NCBI RefSeq assembly: GCF_900187975.1
Contig: NZ_FZPC01000002.1
Coordinates: 62,001 to 126,000 of the forward strand
Length of the DNA stretch: 64,000 nt
Source: Pseudomonas delhiensis
GTDB taxonomy: Bacteria > Pseudomonadota > Gammaproteobacteria > Pseudomonadales > Pseudomonadaceae
Reading direction: 5' to 3'
This document shows, piece by piece, positions 22,063 to 36,852 of this stretch. The first letter of the stretch is position 1; every line of letters begins with the position of its first letter. The position numbers were made by a program, and so were the translations under genes. The notes beneath the pieces were generated by a model, which made no database searches, had not been told where the DNA came from, and was given only the letters and a program-made list of their open reading frames with translations.

Positions 22063-24198
22063 ATGACCATGGATAACAAACTGCTGTCTGCACGACGGAT
22101 ACAGACGACGATGAACAGAACTATGACCCGCCTGGGCCTCGCCCTGTTGGCCGGCCTTTTCGCGCCGAGCCTGCTCGCCGCCAACCTGCAGAGCGTCGAC
22201 GTGGCGTCGCTGCCGGGGGATCGCGTGGAGCTCAGGCTGGGCTTCGACGAGCCGGTGGCCGCGCCGCGTGGCTACACCATCGAGCAGCCGGCGCGCATCG
22301 CGCTGGACCTGCCGGGCGTGCAGAACAGGCTGGGCAGCAAGAACCGCGAGCTGGGCGTGGGCAACGCGCGCAGCCTGACCGTGGTCGAGGCCAAGGACCG
22401 CACCCGCCTGATCATCAACCTGACCAGCCTGGTGCCGTACTCCACCCGTACCCAGGGCAACAACCTGATCATCCTGGTCGGCCAGGGCGGCGGCGCGCCG
22501 GCCGCGGCGGCCAGCTCCGCGCCAGCCGCGGCCCCGGCCTATGCCGCGGCGCCCCGCCCGGTGCAGCCCAAGCCCTACGTGCCGGTGGGCAAGGCGATCC
22601 GCAACATCGACTTCCAGCGCGGCGAGCAGGGCGAGGGCAACGTGGTCATCGACCTGTCCGACCCGAGCGTCAGCCCCGACATCCAGGAGCAGGGCGGCAA
22701 GATCCGCCTGGACTTCCCGCGCACCCAGCTGCCCGACAGCCTGCGCGTGCGCCTGGACGTGAAGGACTTCGCCACCCCGGTGCAGTTCGTCAACGCCTCG
22801 GCGGCCGGCGACAAGGCCAGCATCGTCATCGAGCCCAGCGGCCTGTACGACTACCTGGTGTTCCAGACCGACAACCGCATGACCGTCAGCATCAAGCCGA
22901 TGACCGCCGGCGATGCCGAGAAGCGCAAGAAGGACAGCTTCGCCTACACCGGCGAGAAACTGTCGCTGAACTTCCAGGACATCGACGTGCGCTCGGTGCT
23001 GCAGCTGATCGCCGACTTCACCGACCTCAACCTGGTGGCCTCGGACACCGTGCAGGGCAACATCACCCTGCGCCTGCAGAACGTGCCCTGGGACCAGGCG
23101 CTGGACCTGGTGCTCAAGACCAAGGGCCTGGACAAGCGCAAGGTCGGCAACGTGCTGCTGGTGGCGCCGGCCGACGAGATCGCCGCGCGCGAGCGCCAGG
23201 AGCTGGAGGCGCAGAAGCAGATCGCCGAACTTGCGCCCCTGCGCCGCGAGCTGATCCAGGTGAACTACGCCAAGGCCTCCGACATCGCCAAGCTGTTCCA
23301 GTCCGTCACCGGCACCAGCTCCGGTCCGGGCGCCCAGCCTGCCGCCGGTAGCGACAACCGTGGCTCCATCACCGTCGACGACCGCACCAACGCGATCATC
23401 GCCTACCAGACCCAGGACCGCCTGGACGAGCTGCGCCGCATCGTCTCGCAGCTGGACATCCCGGTGCGCCAGGTGATGATCGAGGCGCGCATCGTCGAGG
23501 CCAGCGTCGACTACACCAAGGAGCTGGGGGTGCAGTGGGGCGGTTCGCTGAACAACCGCGGCAACTTCAACATCAGCGGCGGCGCCAACAGCACGAGCAA
23601 TGCCTTCGTCGACCTGGGCGTGACCACCGCGACGCCGACCTCCGGCATCGGCATCGGCTTCGTCACCGACAACACCACCCTGGACCTGCAGCTCAACGCC
23701 ATGGAGAAGACCGGCAACGGCGAAGTGGTGTCGCAGCCCAAGGTGGTCACCTCGGACAAGGAAACCGCGAAGATCCTCAAGGGCTCGGAGATTCCCTACC
23801 AGGAAGCCAGCTCCAGCGGCGCCACCTCGGTGTCGTTCAAGGAGGCCGCGCTGTCCCTGGAGGTCACCCCGCAGATCACCCCGGACAACCGCATCATCAT
23901 GCAGGTCAAGGTGAACAAGGACGAGCCCGACTACCAGAACGCGGTGCTCGGTGTACCGCCGATCAAGAAGAACGAGGTCAACGCCAAGGTGCTGGTCAAC
24001 GACGGTGAAACCATCGTCATCGGCGGGGTGTTCTCCAACACCCAGACCAAGACCACCTCCAAGGTACCCTTCCTCGGCGACGTACCGGTCGTCGGCCGCC
24101 TGTTCAAGAACGACTACGTGCAGGACACCAAGAACGAGCTTCTGGTTTTCCTCACTCCCCGGATCATGAATAATCAGGCCATTGCCATCGATCGTTGA
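22063..24198 (+). CDS. pilQ: Type IV pilus secretin PilQ
   Basis: The outer-membrane secretin through which the pilus passes. It has two N-terminal AMIN domains (about 40-150 and 190-290) that bind peptidoglycan, the N0 and N1 domains (about 300-480), and the C-terminal secretin pore with [14 protein letters not shown] near the end. The longest reading is 711 aa from 22063. ATG at 22069 has a better placed GGGCGGGG ribosome site, and ATG at 22111 (695 aa) gives the most normal signal peptide ([16 protein letters not shown]), the form recalled for PAO1. The stop overlaps the start region of aroK. Confidence 0.95.
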   Translation: MTMDNKLLSARRIQTTMNRTMTRLGLALLAGLFAPSLLAANLQSVDVASLPGDRVELRLGFDEPVAAPRGYTIEQPARIALDLPGVQNRLGSKNRELGVGNARSLTVVEAKDRTRLIINLTSLVPYSTRTQGNNLIILVGQGGGAPAAAASSAPAAAPAYAAAPRPVQPKPYVPVGKAIRNIDFQRGEQGEGNVVIDLSDPSVSPDIQEQGGKIRLDFPRTQLPDSLRVRLDVKDFATPVQFVNASAAGDKASIVIEPSGLYDYLVFQTDNRMTVSIKPMTAGDAEKRKKDSFAYTGEKLSLNFQDIDVRSVLQLIADFTDLNLVASDTVQGNITLRLQNVPWDQALDLVLKTKGLDKRKVGNVLLVAPADEIAARERQELEAQKQIAELAPLRRELIQVNYAKASDIAKLFQSVTGTSSGPGAQPAAGSDNRGSITVDDRTNAIIAYQTQDRLDELRRIVSQLDIPVRQVMIEARIVEASVDYTKELGVQWGGSLNNRGNFNISGGANSTSNAFVDLGVTTATPTSGIGIGFVTDNTTLDLQLNAMEKTGNGEVVSQPKVVTSDKETAKILKGSEIPYQEASSSGATSVSFKEAALSLEVTPQITPDNRIIMQVKVNKDEPDYQNAVLGVPPIKKNEVNAKVLVNDGETIVIGGVFSNTQTKTTSKVPFLGDVPVVGRLFKNDYVQDTKNELLVFLTPRIMNNQAIAIDR

Positions 24199-24206
24199 TC
24201 AATGCC

Positions 24207-24725
24207 GTGCCCAATTTGATTCTGGTAGGCCCGATGGGTGCTGGAAAGAGCACCATCGGGCGTCTTCTTGCCAAAGAGCTGCACCTCGACTTCAAGGACT
24301 CCGACAAGGAGATCGAACAGCGCTGCGGAGCCAACATCCCCTGGATCTTCGACGTCGAGGGGGAGGCCGGCTTCCGTGAGCGGGAAACCGCCATGCTCGC
24401 CGAGCTCTGCGACGGCGATGGCGTGGTGATCGCCACCGGCGGCGGCGCCGTGCTGCGCGAGGCCAACCGCGCCGCGCTCAAGGCCGGCGGCAAGGTGGTC
24501 TACCTGCACGCCTCGGTCGACCAGCAGATCGCCCGCACCGCCCGCGACAAGAACCGGCCGCTGCTGCAGAAGCCCAACCCGGGGCAGATCCTGCGCGACC
24601 TCATGGCCCTGCGCGATCCGCTGTACCGGGAGGTCGCCGACGTGGTGGTGGAAACCGACGAGCGGCCACCGCGCCTGGTGGTGCTGGAGATACTCGATCG
24701 CCTGCGCAGGCTGGAGCGCCATTAA
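24207..24725 (+). CDS. aroK: Shikimate kinase
   Basis: A 172-aa P-loop kinase that phosphorylates shikimate at the 3-hydroxyl. GPMGAGKST is at 8-16; [11 protein letters not shown] carries the shikimate-binding aspartate; GFRERE and GGGAVLR supply further substrate contacts; DRNRPLL forms the lid. The chosen start is GTG at 24207, giving [15 protein letters not shown], which matches the usual pseudomonad N-terminus and length. A TTG at 24195 would add four residues. Neither has a clear ribosome site, and the start lies 8 bp past the pilQ stop, so translational coupling to pilQ is likely. Confidence 0.95.
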   Translation: MPNLILVGPMGAGKSTIGRLLAKELHLDFKDSDKEIEQRCGANIPWIFDVEGEAGFRERETAMLAELCDGDGVVIATGGGAVLREANRAALKAGGKVVYLHASVDQQIARTARDKNRPLLQKPNPGQILRDLMALRDPLYREVADVVVETDERPPRLVVLEILDRLRRLERH

Positions 24726-24776
24726 AGGGCGCCCGGTTCTGCGTTATCCTAGTGCCCTTTCCTGTCTGGGGGCTTC

Positions 24777-25883
24777 ATGCGCACACTCACTGTCGATCTC
24801 GGCGACCGCAGCTACCCGATCCACATCGGCGAAGGGCTGCTGGACGATCCGCGCCATTTCGCGCCCCATATCCGCGGGCGGCAGGTCGCCATCGTCACCA
24901 ACGAGACCATCGCCCCGCTGTACCTGGCGCGCCTGCAGAAGACGCTGGCCGACTACGCGCAGATCGCCGTGGTCCTGCCCGATGGCGAGGCCTACAAGCA
25001 GTGGGAAACCCTGCAGTTGATCTTCGATGCCCTGCTGCAGGCGCGGCATGACCGCAAGACCACCCTGATCGCCCTCGGCGGCGGCGTGGTCGGCGACATG
25101 ACCGGCTTCGCCGCCGCCTGCTACCAGCGCGGCGTCGACTTCATCCAGGTGCCGACCACCCTGTTGTCCCAGGTGGACTCCTCGGTGGGCGGCAAGACCG
25201 GCATCAACCACCCGCTGGGCAAGAACATGATCGGCGCCTTCTACCAGCCGCAGGCGGTGGTCATCGATGCCGCCTCGCTGCGTACGCTGCCGGCCCGCGA
25301 GCTGTCCGCCGGCCTGGCGGAAGTCATCAAGTACGGCCTGATCTGCGACGAGCCCTTCCTCGCCTGGCTGGAAGACAACGTCGATGCGCTGCTGGCGCTC
25401 GACTCCGCCGCCCTGGCCGAAGCCATCGAGCGCTCCTGCGCGGCCAAGGCCCGCGTGGTGGGCGCCGACGAACGGGAGTCCGGGGTGCGCGCCACCCTGA
25501 ACCTGGGCCACACCTTCGGCCACGCCATCGAGACCCACATGGGCTATGGCGTCTGGCTGCACGGCGAAGCCGTGGCTGCGGGAACCGTGATGGCACTGCA
25601 GATGTCGCATCTGTTGGGCTGGCTGACCGCCGCCGAGCGCGATCGTGGCGTGCGCCTGCTGCAGCGGGCGAAACTGCCGGTGGTGCCGCCGAAGGAAATG
25701 AGCGCCGGGGACTTCCTCGAGCACATGGCGGTGGACAAGAAGGTGCTCGACGGCCGTCTGCGCCTCGTATTGCTGAAAGGGCTGGGGGATGCGGTGGTCA
25801 CTGCGGACTTCCCTCGCGAGATTCTGGAAGAAACCCTGCGTACTGATTACCAGGCCCTGGTCGATCAGTTAGGAGAACATTGA
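24777..25883 (+). CDS. aroB: 3-dehydroquinate synthase
   Basis: A 368-aa NAD+- and zinc-dependent enzyme that cyclises DAHP to 3-dehydroquinate, the second step of the shikimate pathway. [14 protein letters not shown] is the NAD-binding loop; [20 protein letters not shown] is the conserved substrate region; zinc ligands lie in LAEVIKYG (Glu), NLGHTFGHA (His) and WLHGEAVA (His). It begins 51 bp after aroK. The next gene follows after 6 bp, so aroK, aroB and the SPOR protein form one operon, as in many proteobacteria. Confidence 0.96.
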   Translation: MRTLTVDLGDRSYPIHIGEGLLDDPRHFAPHIRGRQVAIVTNETIAPLYLARLQKTLADYAQIAVVLPDGEAYKQWETLQLIFDALLQARHDRKTTLIALGGGVVGDMTGFAAACYQRGVDFIQVPTTLLSQVDSSVGGKTGINHPLGKNMIGAFYQPQAVVIDAASLRTLPARELSAGLAEVIKYGLICDEPFLAWLEDNVDALLALDSAALAEAIERSCAAKARVVGADERESGVRATLNLGHTFGHAIETHMGYGVWLHGEAVAAGTVMALQMSHLLGWLTAAERDRGVRLLQRAKLPVVPPKEMSAGDFLEHMAVDKKVLDGRLRLVLLKGLGDAVVTADFPREILEETLRTDYQALVDQLGEH

Positions 25884-25889
25884 GGTCCC

Positions 25890-27575
25890 ATGTCCAGCTT
25901 GCATGCCGATGAGGCCTTCCTGGCCCACTACCAGTTCAGTCACGACCCCTTCGCTCCGCGGGTTCCTGGCTTCAAGTTCTTCCCGGCACAGCGCAAGCCG
26001 GTGCTGGGCCAACTGCACCACCTGGCGCGCTACAGCCACCTGCTGCTGGCGGTGACCGGCCCCCTGGGCAGCGGCAAGACCCTGCTGCGCCAGGCCCTGG
26101 TGGCCAGCACCAACAAGGACGCGGTGTCCAGCGTGGTGATCTCCGGCCGCTCGGCGGCCGACGAGGCCACCCTGATGCGCCAGCTGGCCCAGGGCCTGGG
26201 CATCACCCAGGTGAGCATCGAGGCCATCCTGGCCAAGGTCGCCCAGCTGGCGATCACCGGGCAGGACGTCTACCTGCTGGTGGACGATGCCGAGCAGCTG
26301 CGTGACGGCGCCCTCGAAGTGCTGCTGTTGCTGGCCGCCGGCAACAGCGAGGCGCGCCTGCACGTGTTCCTGTTCGGCGAGCCCGAGCTGCTGTCGCGGC
26401 TGGAGGCGCTGTCCGAGGGCGAGGAACGCTTCCACGCCATCGAACTGCAGCCCTACAGCGAGGAAGAGACCCGCGAATACCTGGCGCAGCGCCTGGAAGG
26501 CGCCGGCCAGGGCGCGGAGCTGATTTCCGACGACCTGCTGGCCGACATCCACGAGCAATCCGGCGGCTGGCCGGGCTCGATCAACCAGGTGGCCCGCGAT
26601 GCCCTGATCGAGGCGATGCTGGCCGACCGTGGCGGTGCCCGCAAGGCCGCCCCCGGCGCCGGCCTGCGCCTGCCGAAGAAGCATCTGCTGATCCTCGGCG
26701 TGGTGGCCATCGGCGTGGTCGCCGCCTGGTTCATGCAGGGCCGCACCAGCAAGCCGGATGGCGCCGCCACCCAGGCTTCCGCGCAACTGCCGCTGGGCTC
26801 CGCCGCGCAACCGGGCGCCGCCCAGGCGCCGGCCCCGGGTTCCGGCCCCTCGGTGGAATTCGCCGGCTCCAGCCAGCCGGTGCCGCTGCCGCTGGTGGGC
26901 GAGGCCCAGCCGGTGATCCGCGAGCCCATGGCCCAGGCTGGTGGCCAGGAAGACGCCGACGAGGGCGCCATGCCCGCGCCCGGCGTGCCGCCGACCGTGA
27001 CCACCTCCGCACCGCCGCTCGCGCCGCTGGCCGGCAAGAGCGCGCCGCAACCGCTGAACCCGGTGCCGCCGGCGCCGAGCGTGGCGAGCGCTCCGGCGCA
27101 GCCGGTGGTTTCGGCGCCGGCTCCCGTGCCGGCGCCGGCCAGCAAGCCGGTGGCCAAGGCCGAGCCGGTCAAGCCGGCCGCCAGGCCCGCGGCCAAGGCG
27201 GCCGAGCCCAAGGCCGTGGCCAAGGCTGCGCCGAGCAAGCCCGCCGCCGCCCCGGCCAAGGCCAGCGCCGCCGCCGGTGGTGCCGGCAGCCAGTGGTATC
27301 GCTCGCAGCCCGCGGGGAATTATGCTGTGCAGGTGCTGGGCACCGGCTCCGAGGCCAGCGCCAAGGCCTACATCAGCAAGCAGGGTGGCGGCGAGTACCG
27401 CTACTTCCGCAAGACCCTGCAGGGCAAGCCCTTCTACGTGGTGACCTACGGCAGCTTCCCCAGCCGCGCCGCCGCCCAGGCCGCGGTGAAGAGCCTGTCG
27501 GCCAAGGCCCAGGGCGGCAAGCCCTGGCCGCGCACCTTCGCCAGCATCCAGCAGGAGATCGCCGGCGCCCGCTGA
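25890..27575 (+). CDS. DamX-like AAA ATPase with C-terminal SPOR domain
   Basis: A 561-aa inner-membrane protein. The cytosolic N-terminus is an ExeA/GspA-type AAA domain: Walker A GPLGSGKT at 57-64 and Walker B-like VYLLVDDAEQL near 128-138. One membrane span (about 258-276) follows, then a long Pro/Ala/Lys-rich periplasmic linker (about 280-470), and a C-terminal SPOR domain (about 480-560: NYAVQVLGTGSEASAK, FYVVTYGSFPSRAAA). SPOR domains bind denuded septal peptidoglycan, so it is a likely cell-division protein like E. coli DamX, which sits in the same aroKB-damX order. The role of ATP binding is unknown. Confidence 0.88.
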   Translation: MSSLHADEAFLAHYQFSHDPFAPRVPGFKFFPAQRKPVLGQLHHLARYSHLLLAVTGPLGSGKTLLRQALVASTNKDAVSSVVISGRSAADEATLMRQLAQGLGITQVSIEAILAKVAQLAITGQDVYLLVDDAEQLRDGALEVLLLLAAGNSEARLHVFLFGEPELLSRLEALSEGEERFHAIELQPYSEEETREYLAQRLEGAGQGAELISDDLLADIHEQSGGWPGSINQVARDALIEAMLADRGGARKAAPGAGLRLPKKHLLILGVVAIGVVAAWFMQGRTSKPDGAATQASAQLPLGSAAQPGAAQAPAPGSGPSVEFAGSSQPVPLPLVGEAQPVIREPMAQAGGQEDADEGAMPAPGVPPTVTTSAPPLAPLAGKSAPQPLNPVPPAPSVASAPAQPVVSAPAPVPAPASKPVAKAEPVKPAARPAAKAAEPKAVAKAAPSKPAAAPAKASAAAGGAGSQWYRSQPAGNYAVQVLGTGSEASAKAYISKQGGGEYRYFRKTLQGKPFYVVTYGSFPSRAAAQAAVKSLSAKAQGGKPWPRTFASIQQEIAGAR

Positions 27576-27593
27576 CGAGCTGTCGCAAAAATG

Positions 27594-27636
27594 AAAACCC
27601 GCCAGTCACAAGCACGACTGGCGGGTTTTTTCTTTC
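27594..27636 (+). terminator. Intrinsic terminator after the aroKB-damX-like operon
   Basis: A 14-bp perfect stem AAAACCCGCCAGTC (27594-27607)/GACTGGCGGGTTTT (27616-27629) ends in TTTTTTCTTT. Very strong. Confidence 0.93.
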
Positions 27637-27674
27637 AGGAATGCGACATCCAGTTTCAGCCTCTCGCCAAAAAT

Positions 27675-27703
27675 TTGTGAGGCGCCTTGTACCTATGTAC
27701 AAT
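27675..27703 (+). promoter_or_regulatory. Probable sigma-70 promoter of gltB with an embedded palindrome
   Basis: TTGTGA (27675-27680), 17-bp spacer, TACAAT (27698-27703). TTGTACCTATGTACAA (27687-27702) is a perfect 6+4+6 palindrome that covers half the spacer and most of the -10 box, a position from which a bound repressor would block polymerase. Confidence 0.6.
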
Positions 27704-27794
27704 GGCCTCCCTTTGCCTGTCGGAAACTTGCCGCTTGAGCGAGAAGACAGGCGAAGTCGCTGAATTAAAAAAGTTTTGCCGGTGAGAGTTCCCT

Positions 27795-32240
<4,446 letters not shown>

Positions 32241-32245
32241 AGCCG

Positions 32246-32336
32246 CTCTAGGCGCCAGGCCACAGGCTGCAGGCCGGCCTGGCCCTTACCCTGTAGTTTG
32301 CCTGCGGCCCGCAGCCTGAAGCCTGCGGCCGCTGTA
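32246..32336. repeat. Divergent heptamer-repeat element between gltB and gltD (family C variant)
   Basis: CAGGCTGCAGGCCGGCCTGG is followed by runs of GCCTGCG, GCCCGCA, GCCTGAA, GCCTGCG spaced by seven bases. It is a GC-richer version of the heptamer elements at 7631, 33778 and 53418. It fills almost the whole gltB-gltD gap, so it must be transcribed within the operon. Confidence 0.6.
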
Positions 32337-32341
32337 AATGA

Positions 32342-33769
<1,428 letters not shown>

Positions 33770-33777
33770 CTGCGTCA

Positions 33778-33865
33778 GCTGTAAGCGGCAAGCTTAAAGC
33801 TGCAAGCGAGAGCGCGACGGTGCAAGCTGTTGAGCTTGCAGCTTGCAGCTTGCAGCTTGCAGCTG
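33778..33865. repeat. Heptamer-repeat inverted element (family C), copy 2
   Basis: The left arm holds heptamers of GC[TG][TG]CAA type (GCTGTAA, GCGGCAA, GCTTAAA, GCTGCAA); the right arm from about 33833 is GCTTGCA repeated four times. The arms are reverse complements. It lies between gltD and hemE. Confidence 0.8.
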
Positions 33866-33942
33866 CGGCAGAATGCCGCGTCCGCCGTGCCTTTTGCTTT
33901 GGGCTTTGCGAAAATGCCCGCACTTTTTTGCCGGATGCCGCC

Positions 33943-35007
33943 ATGACTGCCCTGAAGAACGATCGCTTCCTCCGTGCCCTGCTCAAGCAGCCCGTCGACG
34001 TCACCCCGGTGTGGATGATGCGCCAGGCCGGCCGCTATCTCCCGGAATACCGCGCCACCCGCGCCAAGGCCGGGGACTTCATGAGCCTGTGCATGAACCC
34101 GCAGCTGGCCTGCGAGGTGACCCTGCAGCCGCTGGACCGCTACCCGCAGCTGGACGCGGCGATCCTCTTCTCCGACATCCTCACCATCCCCGACGCCATG
34201 GGCCAGGGCCTGTACTTCGAGGCCGGCGAGGGGCCACGCTTCAGGAAGGTGGTCTCCAGCCTGGCGGACATCGAGGCGCTGCCGATCCCCGATCCGGAGA
34301 AGGACCTGGGCTACGTCATGGACGCCGTGCGCACCATCCGCCACGAGCTGAACGGCCGGGTGCCGCTGATCGGCTTCTCCGGCAGCCCCTGGACCCTGGC
34401 CACCTACATGGTGGAAGGCGGTTCCAGCAAGGACTTCCGCAAGTCCAAGGCGATGCTCTACGACAACCCGCAGGCCATGCACGCGCTGCTCGACAAGCTG
34501 GCGCAGTCGGTCACCAGCTACCTCAACGGGCAGATCCGCGCCGGCGCCCAGGCCGTGCAGATCTTCGACTCCTGGGGCGGCAGCCTGTCGTCGGCGGCCT
34601 ACCAGGAGTTCTCCCTGGCCTACATGAAGAAGATCGTCGACGGTTTGATCCGCGAGCACGACGGCCGCCAGGTTCCGGTGATCCTCTTCACCAAGGGCGG
34701 CGGCCTGTGGCTGGAGTCCATGGCCGAGGTCGGCGCCGAGGCCCTGGGCCTGGACTGGACCTGCGACATCGGCAGCGCCCGCGCCCGCGTCGGCGACAAG
34801 GTGGCGCTGCAGGGCAACATGGACCCGTCGGTGCTCTACGCCAACCCGCAAGCCATCCGTCGCGAAGTGGCGCGCATCCTTGGCGCCTACGGCCAGGGCA
34901 GCGGCCACGTGTTCAACCTCGGCCACGGCATCACCCCGGAAGTCGACCCGGCCCACGCCGGCGCCTTCTTCGAGGCGGTGCACGAACTGTCGGCGCAGTA
35001 TCACTGA
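33943..35007 (+). CDS. hemE: Uroporphyrinogen decarboxylase
   Basis: A 354-aa cofactor-free enzyme that removes four acetate carboxyls from uroporphyrinogen III to give coproporphyrinogen III in heme synthesis. The signature [11 protein letters not shown] is at 27-37, the catalytic aspartate is in [16 protein letters not shown], and [13 protein letters not shown] is the second conserved segment. The start at 33943 gives the standard [13 protein letters not shown] opening; the reading frame stays open 41 codons further upstream only because the heptamer repeat has no stops. A bidirectional terminator lies downstream. Confidence 0.97.
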   Translation: MTALKNDRFLRALLKQPVDVTPVWMMRQAGRYLPEYRATRAKAGDFMSLCMNPQLACEVTLQPLDRYPQLDAAILFSDILTIPDAMGQGLYFEAGEGPRFRKVVSSLADIEALPIPDPEKDLGYVMDAVRTIRHELNGRVPLIGFSGSPWTLATYMVEGGSSKDFRKSKAMLYDNPQAMHALLDKLAQSVTSYLNGQIRAGAQAVQIFDSWGGSLSSAAYQEFSLAYMKKIVDGLIREHDGRQVPVILFTKGGGLWLESMAEVGAEALGLDWTCDIGSARARVGDKVALQGNMDPSVLYANPQAIRREVARILGAYGQGSGHVFNLGHGITPEVDPAHAGAFFEAVHELSAQYH

Positions 35008-35028
35008 CGCCCCGGCGCCCGGGGTGGC

Positions 35029-35061
35029 GGCGGATAACGCCGTAGGCGTTATGCGCCCTAC
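35029..35061. repeat. Family A hairpin (single)
   Basis: GGCGGATAACGCC, GTAG, then GGCGTTATGCGCCCTAC: one half of the doublet found at 5211-5300. It lies 22 bp after the hemE stop. Confidence 0.8.
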
Positions 35062-35089
35062 GGACTGGGCGGGAATTCGCTGCCAACCT

Positions 35090-35136
35090 GTAGGAGCGGG
35101 CCCTGCCCGCGATTCGCGCGCAGGGCGCGCTCCTAC
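35090..35136. repeat. Family B TAGGAGCG palindrome (single)
   Basis: GTAGGAGCGGGCCCTGCCCGC, a GATTCGC centre, then GCGCAGGGCGCGCTCCTAC. It is one of the two palindromes that make up the 169-bp array at 15846-16531, here as a lone copy. Confidence 0.85.
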
Positions 35137-35152
35137 AAAACATGCACCCAAC

Positions 35153-35181
35153 AAAAAACCCCGCCATCGGCGGGGCTTTTT
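35153..35181. terminator. Bidirectional terminator between hemE and the permease gene
   Basis: CCCCGCC / GGCGGGG stem (35159-35175) flanked by AAAAAA on the left and TTTTT on the right, so it works for both convergent genes. Confidence 0.9.
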
Positions 35182-35196
35182 CATGGGCGCTGTGCG

Positions 35197-36591
35197 TCAG
35201 GCGGCGTCGGCCGCGTAGCCTGTGGCGCGCTGGGCCTTGCGACGGTTCGAGACCAACAGGCCGGAGCAGACGACCACGATGGTCAGCAGGGCGGTGGCGA
35301 CCACCTCCATGCGGTGGTCCGGGCGGATCATCATGATGATCAGCGCGGCGCCGATGAACAGGATCACCGCCCAGGTCAGCCAGGGGAACAGCCACATCTT
35401 CAGCGTCAGCTGGTGGCCCTGGGCGAGCAGCTTCTTGCGCATGTTCAGCTGCGAGATGGCGATCACCAGGTACACCAGCAGGGCGATGGCGCCGGAGCTG
35501 GCCAGCAGGAAGTTGAACACTTCGGCTGGGGCCAGGTAGTTGGCGAAGGTGCACAGGAAGGCCATGGCGGTGGACAGCAGCACGGCGTACACCGGGGTGC
35601 GGCTGGCGCTGGTCACCTGGGCGATGCGCGGGGCGTCGCCGCGCTTGCTCAGCGAGTACATCATCCGCGAGGCGGTGTAGAGCGCCGAGTTCAGGCAGCT
35701 GGTCACCGAGACCAGGACGATGATGTCGACGATCAGCTTGGCGTAGGGCACGTGCAGCTGGTCCAGCACGGTCTGGTAGGAGCCCATGCTCACCAGGCGC
35801 GGGTCGTTCCACGGCACCAGGCAGACCACGATCAGGATCGACAGCAGGTAGAACAGGGCAATACGCCAGATCACCGAGTTGGTGGCGCGGGTGATCTGCT
35901 GCGCCGGGTCCTTGGACTCGGTGGCGGCGATGGTGACGATCTCCGAGCCCATGAACGAGAACATGGTGGTCAGCAGGGCGGCCAGCACGGCGCCCCAACC
36001 CTTGGGAATGAAGCCGCCCTCGGCGTACAGGTGGCTGATGCCGCTGACCTCGGTGTTCAGCGAGAAGCCGAAGATGGCCGCGCAGCCCAGGACCAGGAAG
36101 GCGATGATCGAGCCGACCTTGATCAGCGCCAGCCAGAACTCGAACTCGCCGTAGTTCTTCACGCTGAACAGGTTGGTCACGGTCAGTGCCGAGGTGATCA
36201 CGAAGGCCAGCACCCAGACCGGCGCGCCGGGGAACCAGGCGTGGATGATGGCCGCGGCGGCGTTGGCCTCCAGCGGGATCACCAGCACCCAGAACCACCA
36301 GTACAGCCAGCCGATGGTGAAACCGGCCCAGTGGCCGATGGCGCGGTCGGCATAGGTGGAGAAGGAGCCGCTGTCCGGCTGCGCGACGGCCATTTCGGCC
36401 AGCATGCGCATGACCAGGACCACCAGCAGGCCGGCGACCAGGTAGGAGACCATGACGCCCGGGCCGGCTTCGGCGATGGCGTGGCCGGAGCCGACGAAGA
36501 GGCCGGCGCCGATGGCCCCGGCGATGGACAGCATGGTGACGTGGCGGTTCTTCAGGCCCTGGGCCAGACCGGCGGATGGGGTACTGCTCAT
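35197..36591 (-). CDS. APC-family amino acid permease, GABA permease-like
   Basis: A 464-aa transporter with about 12 membrane spans. The N-terminal signature SIAGAIGAGLFVGSGHAIAEAGPG and the VGLEP-type EANAAAAIIHAWFPGAP region are close to GABA permease GabP and related proton-coupled amino-acid permeases. The substrate is not proven; GABA, proline or aromatic amino acids are possible within the subfamily. It is transcribed towards hemE and ends in the shared terminator. No catabolic genes for an amino acid adjoin it. Upstream is a 261-bp gap with no gene. Confidence 0.8.
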   Translation of the reverse strand: MSSTPSAGLAQGLKNRHVTMLSIAGAIGAGLFVGSGHAIAEAGPGVMVSYLVAGLLVVLVMRMLAEMAVAQPDSGSFSTYADRAIGHWAGFTIGWLYWWFWVLVIPLEANAAAAIIHAWFPGAPVWVLAFVITSALTVTNLFSVKNYGEFEFWLALIKVGSIIAFLVLGCAAIFGFSLNTEVSGISHLYAEGGFIPKGWGAVLAALLTTMFSFMGSEIVTIAATESKDPAQQITRATNSVIWRIALFYLLSILIVVCLVPWNDPRLVSMGSYQTVLDQLHVPYAKLIVDIIVLVSVTSCLNSALYTASRMMYSLSKRGDAPRIAQVTSASRTPVYAVLLSTAMAFLCTFANYLAPAEVFNFLLASSGAIALLVYLVIAISQLNMRKKLLAQGHQLTLKMWLFPWLTWAVILFIGAALIIMMIRPDHRMEVVATALLTIVVVCSGLLVSNRRKAQRATGYAADAA

Positions 36592-36746
36592 GCGTTACCT
36601 ACAGCGAGAAAAGGAAGGAAATGCGTCCTGCGCAGCCGAAGCCGTTTTGATAATCCAACGAGGTGTTCCTTTTCCTGAACGCAAGATGTGCGCCATATTT
36701 TGTTACGACCTTGGTCGTAGGCGCGAAATTCATGGGTAGAAGCGCC

Positions 36747-36772
36747 ACAACGCCCCAGGTTAGGGGCGTTGT
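36747..36772. other. Perfect 10-bp hairpin in the permease-MFS gap
   Basis: ACAACGCCCC (36747-36756), loop AGGTTA, GGGGCGTTGT (36763-36772), with no U-tract on either strand. A second stem, CAATTGAGT (36831-36839)/ACTCAATTG (36851-36859), covers the stop codon of the MFS gene. The rest of 36592-36852 shows nothing I recognise apart from upstream sequence of the permease. Confidence 0.5.
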
Positions 36773-36852
36773 GTTCACGGGCATGTCATATCTGGAGGCG
36801 ACACTGGCATATCAGTCACCGACAGGACTTCAATTGAGTGTGTAGAAAATAC

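Noticed and set aside
36663-36845. A 60-codon plus-strand open frame in the permease-MFS gap.
   Set aside because: No convincing ribosome site, overlaps the hairpin structure, and no recognisable domain.
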